Source of the DNA: Planctomycetota bacterium
GTDB lineage: Bacteria > Planctomycetota > UBA1135
Direction: 5' to 3'
Assembly: GCA_030748415.1 (NCBI GenBank)
Contig: JASMMA010000015.1
Location: 1-58,923 of the forward strand
DNA length: 58,923 nt
Positions 8,511 to 17,011 of the stretch are shown here, piece by piece. Within the stretch, counting starts at the first letter, position 1; the number at the start of each line of letters is the position of its first letter. The position numbers and the translations under genes are program-made. A model generated the notes under the pieces. That model searched no databases, had not been told where the DNA came from, and was given only the letters and a program-made list of their open reading frames with translations.

Positions 8511-9292
8511 AAGGGCTGCCCGCCCTTTTGCTCGGTGGAGTTGCCGGCCTTCTTTCAGGTTTGCTAGGAATCGGAGGCGGTTTAATTGTGGGGCCAACTT
8601 TGATTCTTTTCGGAATGCCCGCTTCCCGCGCTTTGGGAACTTCTTTATGGGTGGTGTTTCCTGTAGCTACGGCTGCCGTGATTGCTGAATTGTGGTTTGC
8701 CCCTTTACAAATGCTTTGGTGGCCAGCCCTGTGGATTGCAATCGGCGGTCAAATTGGAGCACCTATCGGCGCGGCCATTTTGCTTCGCTTGCCGGACTAT
8801 GGCCTTCGTCTAGCCTTTGCTTTCTTTTTGTTTTGGGTAGGGCTTCGGAATATTGGTCTTTTGGGGCAAGGCAGTTCTGGCATTCAAGAAGGCTTCAGGG
8901 TACTGAACCACCTCGGTGCTTGGGGCACCCCTTTGCTGGCTGGCTCAATAGGAATTTCGGCGGGGATTTGTTCGACCCTATTTGGGGTCGGTGGGGGAGT
9001 TGTCGTGGTTCCCGGGCTCCTCTATCTCCTTGGCGGTATCGCATTCCCTTCGGCTGCCGCCACGAGCTTACTTGCCATGGTTCCCACTGCTGCGCGTGGA
9101 GCATGGCTTGCACGGAACCAGAATCGGCTCGACCTTGCGTCAATTAAGGGACTGGTACCTTCGGCAACGGCGGCAACTTTTGTTGCAGTTTGGTTGCGCG
9201 ACTTTGTGATTGCCCCAGCCGTGCTCACACAAATCTTTGGAGCCTTTTTACTGTTTGTTGCTTCGAGATTGATTCGAAGAAACTCCGCCTAG
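8507..9292 (+). CDS. TauE/SafE family membrane permease
   Basis: A 261-residue polytopic membrane protein (7-8 hydrophobic segments) with the two internal repeats of the TauE/SafE family: GVAGLLSGLLGIGGGLIVGP near the N-terminus and GSIGISAGICSTLFGVGGGV in the second half. Members export sulfite, sulfoacetate or related anions; the substrate here cannot be read from sequence. It starts with GTG overlapping the hldE stop. Its TAG shares CTAG with the stop of the convergent response-regulator gene, so the two genes overlap tail to tail by 4 bases. Confidence 0.85.
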   Translation: MKGLPALLLGGVAGLLSGLLGIGGGLIVGPTLILFGMPASRALGTSLWVVFPVATAAVIAELWFAPLQMLWWPALWIAIGGQIGAPIGAAILLRLPDYGLRLAFAFFLFWVGLRNIGLLGQGSSGIQEGFRVLNHLGAWGTPLLAGSIGISAGICSTLFGVGGGVVVVPGLLYLLGGIAFPSAAATSLLAMVPTAARGAWLARNQNRLDLASIKGLVPSATAATFVAVWLRDFVIAPAVLTQIFGAFLLFVASRLIRRNSA

Positions 9293-10236
9293 CTCGCTTT
9301 TCGGTTCGCAGGATCTGCAGAACTCACATAAATCTTTACGCGGTTCCGGCCTGCATCTTTCGCCCAATACATAGCTTTATCTGCTTGTTGAACAAGGGCC
9401 ATCACATCCGTTCGGTTTGCTCCTTCTGTTGATGCAGCACCGAATGAGCTTGTGATTTGAAGGACTTCCCCACTGGGTGTAGTGATGCGCTGGCTTTCTA
9501 ACATTACACGGCATCGTTCGGCGACTTCCGCGCTTTGGATGATGTCCGCACCAGGAAGAACGAGGAGGAATTCTTCTCCACCCCATCGGCCAACATAATC
9601 ACCAGTGCGAACACTGGCCTTCATGCAATTTGAAACAAGTTCTAAAACATGATCGCCGGTTTCATGCCCGTAGCGGTCATTGAAATTTTTGAAATTGTCC
9701 ACGTCCGTGAGGACTACCCCAATGGGGCGATTTTCGCGGCGCATCCGATCTTCATCGCGGCGTAACGCCTCAGTAAGGGCGCGCCGGTTGAGAAGACCAG
9801 TGAGGGTATCAGTAAGGGAGAGTCTTTCCATTTCTTCTCGTGCAGAAATAAGTTCTTGTTGAAGGGCAATAATTCTCATGCCAGCATGAACGCGCGCACG
9901 CAGCTCGGCATTGTCGAATGGTTTGGCAATGTAATCGTCTGCACCCGCAGCGAAGCCCGCTGCAAGTGATTGCACTGAATTTCGTGCGGTCAAAAGAATG
10001 AAGTAAACCGGATTCGCGGAATGCAGGTTTGCCGCGCGTATTCGCCGGCACAATTCTAGGCCGTCAATTCCTGGCATGACCCAGTCGGTAATCACCAAAT
10101 TCGGGAGCTCTTGCTGGTAAAGAGCCCAAGCGGTATCCCCATCCTCAGCAGAAAATACATTGTGCCCCCAGGACTCAAGAGTTCGCTGGAGCATGCGACA
10201 TGTGACAGAGTCGTCTTCGGCAATCAGGATGTTCAT
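9289..10236 (-). CDS. PleD-like response regulator with diguanylate cyclase (GGDEF) domain
   Basis: A 315-residue protein. Residues ~1-120 are a receiver domain with the acidic pair (EDD), phospho-acceptor D51 in ITDWVMPG and the lysine of IAKPF. After a short linker, residues ~150-310 form a GGDEF domain with LTGLLNRRAL, DVDNFKNFND and an intact GGEEF active site, so it should make c-di-GMP. RTGD placed before RWGGEEF matches the RxxD inhibitory site, predicting product inhibition. No histidine kinase is adjacent; the nearest is at 44814. Confidence 0.95.
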   Translation of the reverse strand: MNILIAEDDSVTCRMLQRTLESWGHNVFSAEDGDTAWALYQQELPNLVITDWVMPGIDGLELCRRIRAANLHSANPVYFILLTARNSVQSLAAGFAAGADDYIAKPFDNAELRARVHAGMRIIALQQELISAREEMERLSLTDTLTGLLNRRALTEALRRDEDRMRRENRPIGVVLTDVDNFKNFNDRYGHETGDHVLELVSNCMKASVRTGDYVGRWGGEEFLLVLPGADIIQSAEVAERCRVMLESQRITTPSGEVLQITSSFGAASTEGANRTDVMALVQQADKAMYWAKDAGRNRVKIYVSSADPANRKAS

Positions 10237-10263
10237 GGAATGTTGGTGCTAAATTGGGGCAGG

Positions 10264-10287
10264 AAGGGAGGCCTTACCCCCTTTTTT
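10264..10287 (+). terminator. Possible Rho-independent terminator or leader attenuator
   Basis: AAGGG, a bulged A, GG, a 5-base loop CCTTA, then CCCCCTT running into a total of six T. The fold is only sensible on the plus strand. It lies between two divergent genes, so it could stop antisense transcription through the response-regulator gene or act in the leader of the downstream secreted-protein gene. Confidence 0.45.
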
Positions 10288-10362
10288 CGGCCTTTTCTGG
10301 CTGGAACTGAAGTTTCCTCGTCTCTCCATTACGCTAGCCTCATTGAAACCAACATAAACATC

Positions 10363-11832
10363 ATGACTATTCTTTCTATCTCCTTTCTCTGCATGACTTT
10401 AGTGCAGACTCCTGTGAGCTCCTTTCCACATCCTTCGAAGCCCATTTATCCTCAAACCTATGATCGGTGCTTTGAGCCCGGTGGAAATATTTTTGTGGAA
10501 GGGCCCGATTTGTTCTGGGAACGCCTTGCTCCAACCTGGCTTGAGGATGATGAGTTAGGTCGTGAACTTCAAGGGCTTGATGCCCTTTCAGAGCATCTTG
10601 CTCAAACCCATTCTTGGTCTGTAAGTGCGCAAGATGCTTGGAAATCCATTGCAGCCTCTGATGCAGTTATGGCGACCTGCTCTTTAGTCGATGGAAAGGG
10701 CCAAGTTCTTTTTGCGGGCAATTCGCCCCTTCTTTCAGGTGTGCCTGTGCGCTTTGGAGATACAGCCGCACTTTCCAAGGTCTATGACTTTGATGTTGAG
10801 GTAGCTCAAGAATCTTCTCTTGCAGACCCGGTTGTCCGTTATTTAGTTCAGGGGAGGACTTTGTCGCTCCGCGCATTTGGTATTGCTGAAGCTGGCTGGC
10901 AGGTTGAACTTGCTTATGTTGATACCCAAGCTTCACCTGTGGAGTACATTTCAATGGGGGCGAATAGCATGAAAGGTGGCGTTGAGCGATTGGAACGCGA
11001 AGTGACTGAATATGGTTCCACAATTTTTCTTCGGCCCGGCGAGGAAGAAGTTCTTTCTCTCCCCGCCTCTAATGGCGAAGAACTTTTCCTGCACATTCAA
11101 CTTGATGGCGCTGTTCCTCGAATTGCTTCCACTCAGGATGGAACTTTTTTCCTCGGAGTTCCCAGCTTGGCCGCACAGAACCAATTCCCTGCATACATTT
11201 CGGATCTTCGCAAGAAGGGTCCCGTTTGGTCACACGAATCGGGATGGTTGGCTTTTGATGGTGAATCCGCAGAACAGCTTGCCAGAAGATCTGCTGCAGA
11301 TGCAATGGCTGCAGCACCTCAACAAAGGCACACCATTCAAATGCGAATCTTTGAAGATGGAATGCTTGCAAAGGACGAAAAAGTGGACGCGTTTCTGGCA
11401 CCTGGGATGTCCGTTCGATTTGTGCAAGGAGTTGCCGCCCAGGCCCTCTCCGATTGGGATGTTGAAATTGCTTGCTCAGCTCGAATTCCTGACCCCATAT
11501 TTAGGCCTCTCTTTGGTGGAATCGCGGGGAGCGTAGAAATGCAAAAAGATGGCCGGCTGGCGCTGGATTGTGTGCTCTCCTCCATTTCAATCGGGGAGCC
11601 TGTTTCGATGTTGATTGCCCCTCAGGTTGCATCTCTTAACGGCCATGAAGGTCCCTCTCCTGCCCAGCCCTCCATTCGCGTAGCTGTTGAGAATCCAACC
11701 CAGGGCTCTACCGGATTCCGGGGGACCTACCCACTCGACTCAGATGGGAATCTCAAATTGAGCCAAACCTGGACGGATGCAGCAGATTCCAAGTTGCGTT
11801 CGATTGAGCTTGAAATACAGCGCTCCAATTAA
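10363..11832 (+). CDS. Secreted protein of unknown function
   Basis: A 489-residue protein with a probable signal peptide (MTILSISFLCMTLVQTPVSS). I do not recognise a family. The rest is beta-rich and moderately acidic, with two segments of similar flavour: a hydrophobic strand followed by a DGxL/DGxF turn, as in RIFEDGMLAKDEK and MQKDGRLALDCVL. It may be an envelope or surface protein. I chose the ATG at 10363 because it precedes the signal peptide; the open frame extends back to 10111 but would overlap the divergent gene. The TAA is followed 6 bases later by repeat copy B. Confidence 0.6.
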   Translation: MTILSISFLCMTLVQTPVSSFPHPSKPIYPQTYDRCFEPGGNIFVEGPDLFWERLAPTWLEDDELGRELQGLDALSEHLAQTHSWSVSAQDAWKSIAASDAVMATCSLVDGKGQVLFAGNSPLLSGVPVRFGDTAALSKVYDFDVEVAQESSLADPVVRYLVQGRTLSLRAFGIAEAGWQVELAYVDTQASPVEYISMGANSMKGGVERLEREVTEYGSTIFLRPGEEEVLSLPASNGEELFLHIQLDGAVPRIASTQDGTFFLGVPSLAAQNQFPAYISDLRKKGPVWSHESGWLAFDGESAEQLARRSAADAMAAAPQQRHTIQMRIFEDGMLAKDEKVDAFLAPGMSVRFVQGVAAQALSDWDVEIACSARIPDPIFRPLFGGIAGSVEMQKDGRLALDCVLSSISIGEPVSMLIAPQVASLNGHEGPSPAQPSIRVAVENPTQGSTGFRGTYPLDSDGNLKLSQTWTDAADSKLRSIELEIQRSN

Positions 11833-11838
11833 CACCTG

Positions 11839-11864
11839 GACACTGACACAATCCGCTGGGTCAC
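11839..11864 (-). repeat. Dispersed 26-bp repeat, copy B
   Basis: The reverse complement of the core at 45-70, reading GACACTGACACAATCC then GCTGGGTCAC on the plus strand. It differs from copy A by one base. It is the left arm of the inverted pair and begins six bases after the TAA of the preceding gene. Confidence 0.8.
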
Positions 11865-11976
11865 TCTCTTTTTCAAGCCCTTGCTGGGAAAAGCTTTGGG
11901 GCAGTTTTATTAAGCATGCCTTGCCCTACGCTTTTTTGACTCCGAAGTGCTTTGCTGCAAAGGGAATAGATAAAAA

Positions 11977-12002
11977 GTGGCCCAGCGGATTGTGTCAGTG
12001 TC
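11977..12002 (+). repeat. Dispersed 26-bp repeat, copy C
   Basis: The core in direct orientation with one change (GTGGCCC for GTGACCC) from the perfect inverse of copy B. It is the right arm of the inverted pair and lies about 30 bases upstream of the Tricorn-like start codon, so it could overlap that gene's promoter. Confidence 0.8.
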
Positions 12003-12032
12003 TTATGGGGCGCGAGGGTATCTTGCGCAACC

Positions 12033-15000
12033 ATGAACCGTCTGCTCTGGCTGATTCCCCTCTTCTCTTTTTCCCTCTCCGTCGGCCTTGACGCCAAAGG
12101 GGGAGAGGAACTTCTCTTTCCTCGGCACCCGTCCCTTTCGCCCGACGCCTCCCAAGTGGCCTTCTCCCACCAGGGGGACATTTGGGTTGCTTCAACCCGC
12201 GACAGCCGCGCTCACCGCCTTACCGCACACGACGCCTACGACGGCCAACCATATTGGTCCCCAGATGGGAATTGGATTGCTTTTTTAAGCAACCGTTATG
12301 GAAACAACGATGTTTTTATTCTTCCTGCTGAAGGGGGAGCTCCCCAACGAGTGACCTGGCATTCAGAAAATGAAGCGTTGCACGGCTGGTTGGATAACGA
12401 TCGGATTCTCCTCGGTGCAACCCGCCTGCATCGATACGCAAGGCGCGGTCAAGGGGCTTGGGTTGCCTATCGAGACGGTCGCACACCAACCCTACTCATT
12501 GACGCACCCATGCTGCGGCCCACCGCCTGGGGCGAGGGCGCCAAAGTGGCTTACGAACGAGGACACGGAAGCCCCAAGCGTCGCGCTTACCGAGGTCCGG
12601 CCTCGAGTGCGCTTTGGATATGGGATGCTGAGTCGGGTGAGCATCGCGAACTCACCGAATTTGACGGGAACGATCTCGATCCAATGTTTTCCCCAACAGG
12701 AAATTCTATTTGGTTTCTATCTGATCGTTCTTGTAAAGGAAACGAAAATGGCCGCGACTTGGGACTTTGGCGTGTCCACGCAAAGGGTGGCCGACCCGAG
12801 TTGTTGTATCACCCCGGCGGAAAGTCCATTCGCTGGGCAAATGCTTCCGCGGATGGCTCTGCAATCGTTGGGGAGCTGGATGACGGTTTGGTTTTAATCG
12901 ATACCGTTACAGAAAAAGCTCGCCGCCTCCCCGTTTACGGAGGCTTTGACCCTTCCATTCCTGAACAAAGTGAGGTCACCGTTTCTGGGGGTGCGAGCGA
13001 GTTAGCAGTCTCTCCCGATGGCGAGTCCATTGCCTTTGTAAGCAGAGGGGATATCTTTGTGCTTCGAAAGCACGATGACATTGAAAGGTGTGCCCGTATT
13101 ACAACCCACCCCGCTCCAGACCATTCCCCAGTTTGGGTGGAAGATGGCAAGGCTCTTCTTTTTGTAAGTGAGCGAGAGGGGAATGCTGAGTTGTACCGCA
13201 CGCGACCAGCAAAAGAAGACACTCCTTTCTATCAAGCTCGAAGGTTTGAATTGGAGCGCCTAACGGAGACCGCCTTCGATGATGAAAGCCCCGCCCTTTC
13301 TCCCAACGGCAAACAGCTTGCTTGGATTCAAGGTGGTGGAAAACTTGTTGTGGGTGACTCCACGACCCTAGAAGTTCAGCGGACTCTCGCAAGTGGCTTC
13401 TCTGCCCCGAACTTTGAATGGGCACCAGACTCCCGGTGGATTGCCTATTCCCAAGAGAATGACGACTTCAACAATGATATTTTCATCACAAGAGCGGATG
13501 AAGATTTTGAACCCTATAACCTTACTCGCCACCCAGATGATGACACGAACCCTCATTGGTCTCCAGATGGCCGAAAGCTGAGCTTCACTTCTCGCCGTCA
13601 AATGCTTGACGAGACGGATGTTTTCGTTGCATGGCTTCAGAGGGAAGATTCTGAAATGACCAAGCGCGAAAGGCTTGAGGCGGAAGAAGCCAAAAAAGCT
13701 GCCAAGAAAGAAGAAAAGAAAGAAAAGAAAGAAAAGAAAGAAAAGAAAGAAAAGGAAGAAGAAGAAAAGCCAAAGGAAGACGATCCTGAAGAAGAAAAAG
13801 GGAAGGGCACCAAAAATGATGAAGACAAAGAAGAAGAAAAAGAAGATGATTTCGAACCCATCTCAATCGACTTCGAAGATTTACCACTCCGCCTCACTCG
13901 CCTGACTCGGTTTGAAGGAAATGAACGCTCTCTTGGTTGGAATGCTGATTCCGATAAGGTCTATTTCAATGCAACCCAGGGGACACGCCTAACGACGGGG
14001 AGTAAAGGAAAGGTGGGCTTTTACGAGGTCCAACTTTGGGAAAAGAAATCTAAAGAGTTGGACTCTTCAACGGTTTCTAGCTTTCTTTTGCACGACGAAA
14101 GTGTTTTCTATGTGAAGAGCGGGAAAGTATCTGAACTTGGAGGAAAAGAGAAGACCTTTCCTTTCGATGTGAGTTTCAGGGAGAGTCGGCAAGTTCTTCG
14201 AGAGGAAGTCATGAAGCAAGCATGGCGTGTCTTAGATCGAATGTTCTACGATTCGAATTTCCATGGGCACGACTGGGCCGCTTCACTTCTAAAGTGGCAA
14301 CCCCTCGCCAAAGCTGCATCCACTCCTGAAGATTTTGAAGTTGCCATGAACTGGATGCTCGGCGAAATGAATGCCAGCCACATGGGCTTTTATGGTGACG
14401 GAGAAACGAAGCCCGCTCAAACAGACCGCCACTCCACTGGAGCGCTTGGAGTTCTTTGGGATTCAAGGCACGAAGGTCCGGGTAGAAAAGTCCAAGAAGT
14501 TCTCAAAGGAATGCCTGCAAATCGCAAGCACTCTCAGCTCAATCCCGGAGATGTGGTTCTTCAAATTAACGGCGTCCCCTACGGGCCTGGAGACAATTGG
14601 GCACGCTTGATGCTGGGGACGCCCGGTAATGAAACCGAGCTCTTGGTGCTTGGTGCCGATCAAAAAGAGCGCACGTTGCTAATCCGCCCTTCTGGGTGGG
14701 GGTCCGTGGGGACCGCCTTGTATCGCCGCAATGTTGAACTTGCGCGGACTCGTGTCGAAGAAGCATCCGAAGGCAAGTTGGGCTACATTCACATTAAAGG
14801 AATGGGCACAGGGAGCCTGCTTGAGTTTGAGCGGGATCTCTTCCGCGCTGGCCATGGAAAAGATGCCCTCTTAATTGATGTCCGTGAGAATGGTGGCGGT
14901 TGGACCACTGATATGGTTCTGGCAATGTTGATGGTGAAAGATCACGCCATCACGATTCCTCGTGGCGGGGGAGAGGGCTACCCCCAGGGCCGCCGCGTTT

Positions 15001-15335
15001 TTGCTTCGTGGGATAAACCCATTGTTGTTCTGTGCAATGAAAACTCTTACTCCAATGCCGAAATTTTCTCCTGGTCCATCAAGACCTTAGGCCGAGGACC
15101 CGTAGTAGGAAAGCAAACTTACGGAGCAGTTATTTCTACGGGCGGGGCAGGTTTACTGGATGGTTCATTTGTCCGGGTTCCCTTCCGAGGTTGGTATGTC
15201 AATGACAAAAACCACACCAACATGGAGCTCAATGGTTGCCCGCCTGACTATCCCGTGGAAAATTTGCCGGGTGATTTCGCTACCGGGTTGGATCGCCAGT
15301 TAGAGAAGGCGATTGAAGTGGGCCTCAAACTTTAG
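12033..15335 (+). CDS. Secreted Tricorn-like protease (PD40 propeller, PDZ, S41 peptidase)
   Basis: A 1100-residue Tricorn-protease homologue, which trims oligopeptides. A signal peptide (MNRLLWLIPLFSFSLSVG) suggests a periplasmic or exported location. PD40/TolB-like propeller blades fill ~30-540, with repeats such as FSPTGNSIWFLS and WSPDGRKLSFTS. Residues ~552-606 are an almost pure Lys/Glu linker encoded by a GAAAAGAAAG-type simple repeat. The C-terminal half holds the C1-like helical region, a PDZ domain (LNPGDVVLQINGVPYG) and an S41 domain, with the likely nucleophile S1007 in NENSYSNAEIFS and LIDVRENGGGW upstream. Its TAG overlaps the convergent HAD gene by 11 bases. Confidence 0.92.
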   Translation: MNRLLWLIPLFSFSLSVGLDAKGGEELLFPRHPSLSPDASQVAFSHQGDIWVASTRDSRAHRLTAHDAYDGQPYWSPDGNWIAFLSNRYGNNDVFILPAEGGAPQRVTWHSENEALHGWLDNDRILLGATRLHRYARRGQGAWVAYRDGRTPTLLIDAPMLRPTAWGEGAKVAYERGHGSPKRRAYRGPASSALWIWDAESGEHRELTEFDGNDLDPMFSPTGNSIWFLSDRSCKGNENGRDLGLWRVHAKGGRPELLYHPGGKSIRWANASADGSAIVGELDDGLVLIDTVTEKARRLPVYGGFDPSIPEQSEVTVSGGASELAVSPDGESIAFVSRGDIFVLRKHDDIERCARITTHPAPDHSPVWVEDGKALLFVSEREGNAELYRTRPAKEDTPFYQARRFELERLTETAFDDESPALSPNGKQLAWIQGGGKLVVGDSTTLEVQRTLASGFSAPNFEWAPDSRWIAYSQENDDFNNDIFITRADEDFEPYNLTRHPDDDTNPHWSPDGRKLSFTSRRQMLDETDVFVAWLQREDSEMTKRERLEAEEAKKAAKKEEKKEKKEKKEKKEKEEEEKPKEDDPEEEKGKGTKNDEDKEEEKEDDFEPISIDFEDLPLRLTRLTRFEGNERSLGWNADSDKVYFNATQGTRLTTGSKGKVGFYEVQLWEKKSKELDSSTVSSFLLHDESVFYVKSGKVSELGGKEKTFPFDVSFRESRQVLREEVMKQAWRVLDRMFYDSNFHGHDWAASLLKWQPLAKAASTPEDFEVAMNWMLGEMNASHMGFYGDGETKPAQTDRHSTGALGVLWDSRHEGPGRKVQEVLKGMPANRKHSQLNPGDVVLQINGVPYGPGDNWARLMLGTPGNETELLVLGADQKERTLLIRPSGWGSVGTALYRRNVELARTRVEEASEGKLGYIHIKGMGTGSLLEFERDLFRAGHGKDALLIDVRENGGGWTTDMVLAMLMVKDHAITIPRGGGEGYPQGRRVFASWDKPIVVLCNENSYSNAEIFSWSIKTLGRGPVVGKQTYGAVISTGGAGLLDGSFVRVPFRGWYVNDKNHTNMELNGCPPDYPVENLPGDFATGLDRQLEKAIEVGLKL
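13690..13850 (+). repeat. Low-complexity GAAAAGAAAG-type coding repeat
   Basis: A purine-only stretch of GAAAAGAAAG units inside the Tricorn-like gene, encoding KKEKKEKKEKK followed by E-rich residues. The unit is a multiple of codons only in pairs, so slippage could frameshift the gene. The present copy is in frame. Confidence 0.7.
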
Positions 15336-16038
15336 GTTCTAATTCCGAATCACAAAGTTGGCCACATAAGCCTTTCAAGTCTTGGTCACGAAAGGCAACA
15401 TGGATGTCCTCAGACTCGGGTGGACATCCTCGCTGAATCCATGCCAGTTGGAAGCCTAAATCCCTTGCCGGGAGCAAGTCAAACTCAGGGGAAAAGGAAA
15501 CATGGAGCACTTCATGCGGTTCAACTTCGAGTTCCTCGAGCAGGGCTTTCCAATGGAGGGTGGCCGGTTTGTAGGAGCGCATTTCTTCAGAAGAAACAAA
15601 CAAGCGGATGGGTGTTTCCGGGAAGTGTTTCCATGCACAGAGGCGAAGGGTTTGAGCATCGCAATTAGAGAGCAAACATATGGGGGCAAACTCCGATAAC
15701 TTCATGAGGGCGTCCGGAGTGTCAGGGTGGGCGGGCCATCCCACCTGGCCGGCGGCAAAGGCTCGTTGTTCGATTGGGGTCAGGGTTTCCCCACAAACAT
15801 CCTTGACTGCCTGGGCGATGGATTCTTCCAGAATAGTTTCGTAGGGGAGCCAATCGCCCTCTTGGAGTTTCATTTCTAGAGCTTCTCGCGCATCTAGGAT
15901 GCGATTCAAATCCTCTTCATGGCACCTAAGGGTTGGGAATTGCTCAAGCACTCTTCGCTGCCCGAAGCGCCAGTCAATGAGCGTTCCGAAGCAATCAAAG
16001 CTCAAGGCCTTAAAAGAATCAATCGGTCTTCCGGACAT
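15325..16038 (-). CDS. HAD-superfamily hydrolase (haloacid dehalogenase-like)
   Basis: A 237-residue HAD protein. Motif I is SFDCFGTLIDW, with the nucleophile Asp followed by Cys where phosphatases usually have a second Asp. The other motifs are LLSNCD (motif II) and a lysine in YKPATLHWKALL (motif III), with a helical cap between. A non-DxD motif I with the DxFGT signature is typical of haloacid dehalogenases and related hydrolases, but the substrate is unknown. Start: ATG at 16038, or GTG two codons earlier. Both lie inside the end of the upstream minus-strand gene, so the two are translationally linked. Confidence 0.8.
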   Translation of the reverse strand: MSGRPIDSFKALSFDCFGTLIDWRFGQRRVLEQFPTLRCHEEDLNRILDAREALEMKLQEGDWLPYETILEESIAQAVKDVCGETLTPIEQRAFAAGQVGWPAHPDTPDALMKLSEFAPICLLSNCDAQTLRLCAWKHFPETPIRLFVSSEEMRSYKPATLHWKALLEELEVEPHEVLHVSFSPEFDLLPARDLGFQLAWIQRGCPPESEDIHVAFRDQDLKGLCGQLCDSELEPKV

Positions 16039-16984
16039 ACTCACCCGTCATAAACGGGCCCCACTTGTTTGATTTCAGGTTCAATTGTTCAATTGTGAAG
16101 GTGTAGCTGTTTTCATCTTTGCGTAAATCTGTGTGTCGCTCAATAACTTTTCCAACTTTGTTTTTCCTTTCAATCGTGGCTGTTCCATCGGGGCCAATAT
16201 TCCCAGAAAATAAATCTTGTTCACCTGAAGATTCGAACCAATGCAAATCATAGGAACCATCTTTTTTAGCTGAAACAAAACCCATCCCAGAAAACACTGT
16301 CATGCCTTGAACTTTGGACTCGTAGAAGGTGGAGAACCATGGGCCAGGGCCCAAAGTTGTATTCATGGACCCGGTCGTTGGACCATAAATAGAAATCTCT
16401 TTGCCGCTGAACTTGCCTAGGTACCAAGAATAGGGAATCTTGTCCGCCTCTTTTTGAAATTTAGGATTCGTTTTCGCTTCAACCCAAGTTGCCGTTGGCT
16501 GATAATGGGCATTAAACCACTCCATTAATTTTCCATCTTCTTCGCCTCTACCAAGAAGCCTGAAGTGGTAGCCGCCCTGGTCCCACTCAAAAACTTGACG
16601 CCCCACAACAGCATCATCGGCGTGAGTCTCAAGCACCATGCCGCGCTCTGAAATTTTGCCAGTCCACTTTGAAAATCCGCCCATTCCATCGAAGTGCCAA
16701 GCTTCAACTTGATTATCGTCCAGTTGTCGCATGATTTGAGACATTACATAGGTTTCAACACTCTCATCATCCCAAACTTGGTGGTATTTCACGAGGAGCC
16801 ATTTCCCGTCTAATACGGGTTGGCACTCCAGCCAGCCACGGGAAAGGGGCTCAGGCCATTTCTCGAGTCCGGTCAGGGTGGGATGGACTACCCGCATGAG
16901 AAGGGGAGGAGGTGCTGCTTTGGCCTTTTCGGGAACTTCAGGACCCTGGAAAACAGGAAGAGCAAGGACGAGGGCTGTAAGCAT
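16019..16984 (-). CDS. Secreted DUF1579-like protein
   Basis: A 321-residue protein with a short signal peptide (MLTALVLALPVFQGP). The body looks like two consecutive lipocalin-like beta units of the DUF1579 type. The first is around residues 45-150, with LECQPVLDGKWLLVKY, FDGMGGFSKWTGKI and a G-rich turn. The second is around 185-315, with FESSGEQDLFSG and IERKNKVGKVIERHTDL. The role of this family is unknown; it is common in planctomycetal and acidobacterial genomes. It diverges from the ABC transporter gene with only 27 bases between start codons. Confidence 0.6.
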   Translation of the reverse strand: MLTALVLALPVFQGPEVPEKAKAAPPPLLMRVVHPTLTGLEKWPEPLSRGWLECQPVLDGKWLLVKYHQVWDDESVETYVMSQIMRQLDDNQVEAWHFDGMGGFSKWTGKISERGMVLETHADDAVVGRQVFEWDQGGYHFRLLGRGEEDGKLMEWFNAHYQPTATWVEAKTNPKFQKEADKIPYSWYLGKFSGKEISIYGPTTGSMNTTLGPGPWFSTFYESKVQGMTVFSGMGFVSAKKDGSYDLHWFESSGEQDLFSGNIGPDGTATIERKNKVGKVIERHTDLRKDENSYTFTIEQLNLKSNKWGPFMTGEYVRKTD

Positions 16985-17011
16985 GTTGCCGCAGATTCTA
17001 TCCTAGTCTTG

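Larger units (their letters stand above)
11838..12002. repeat. Paired inverted repeat (BIME/MITE-like element)
   Basis: Two copies of the dispersed 26-bp repeat face each other about 112 bases apart. They are identical at 25 of 26 positions, so a single strand could form a long hairpin. The interior holds no credible ORF and no terminal duplications that I can identify. It fills nearly the whole gap between the secreted-protein gene and the Tricorn-like gene. It may be a REP-pair or a non-autonomous transposable element; a long-stem terminator role is also possible. Confidence 0.7.

Noticed and set aside
11838-12002. Insertion sequence with its own transposase
   Set aside because: The interior is only about 112 bases and carries no ORF, so at most a non-autonomous or REP-like element.
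13675-13905. Lys-rich alternative-frame ORF in the Tricorn-like gene
   Set aside because: It is a shadow of the purine repeat; the in-frame protein is full-length Tricorn-like.
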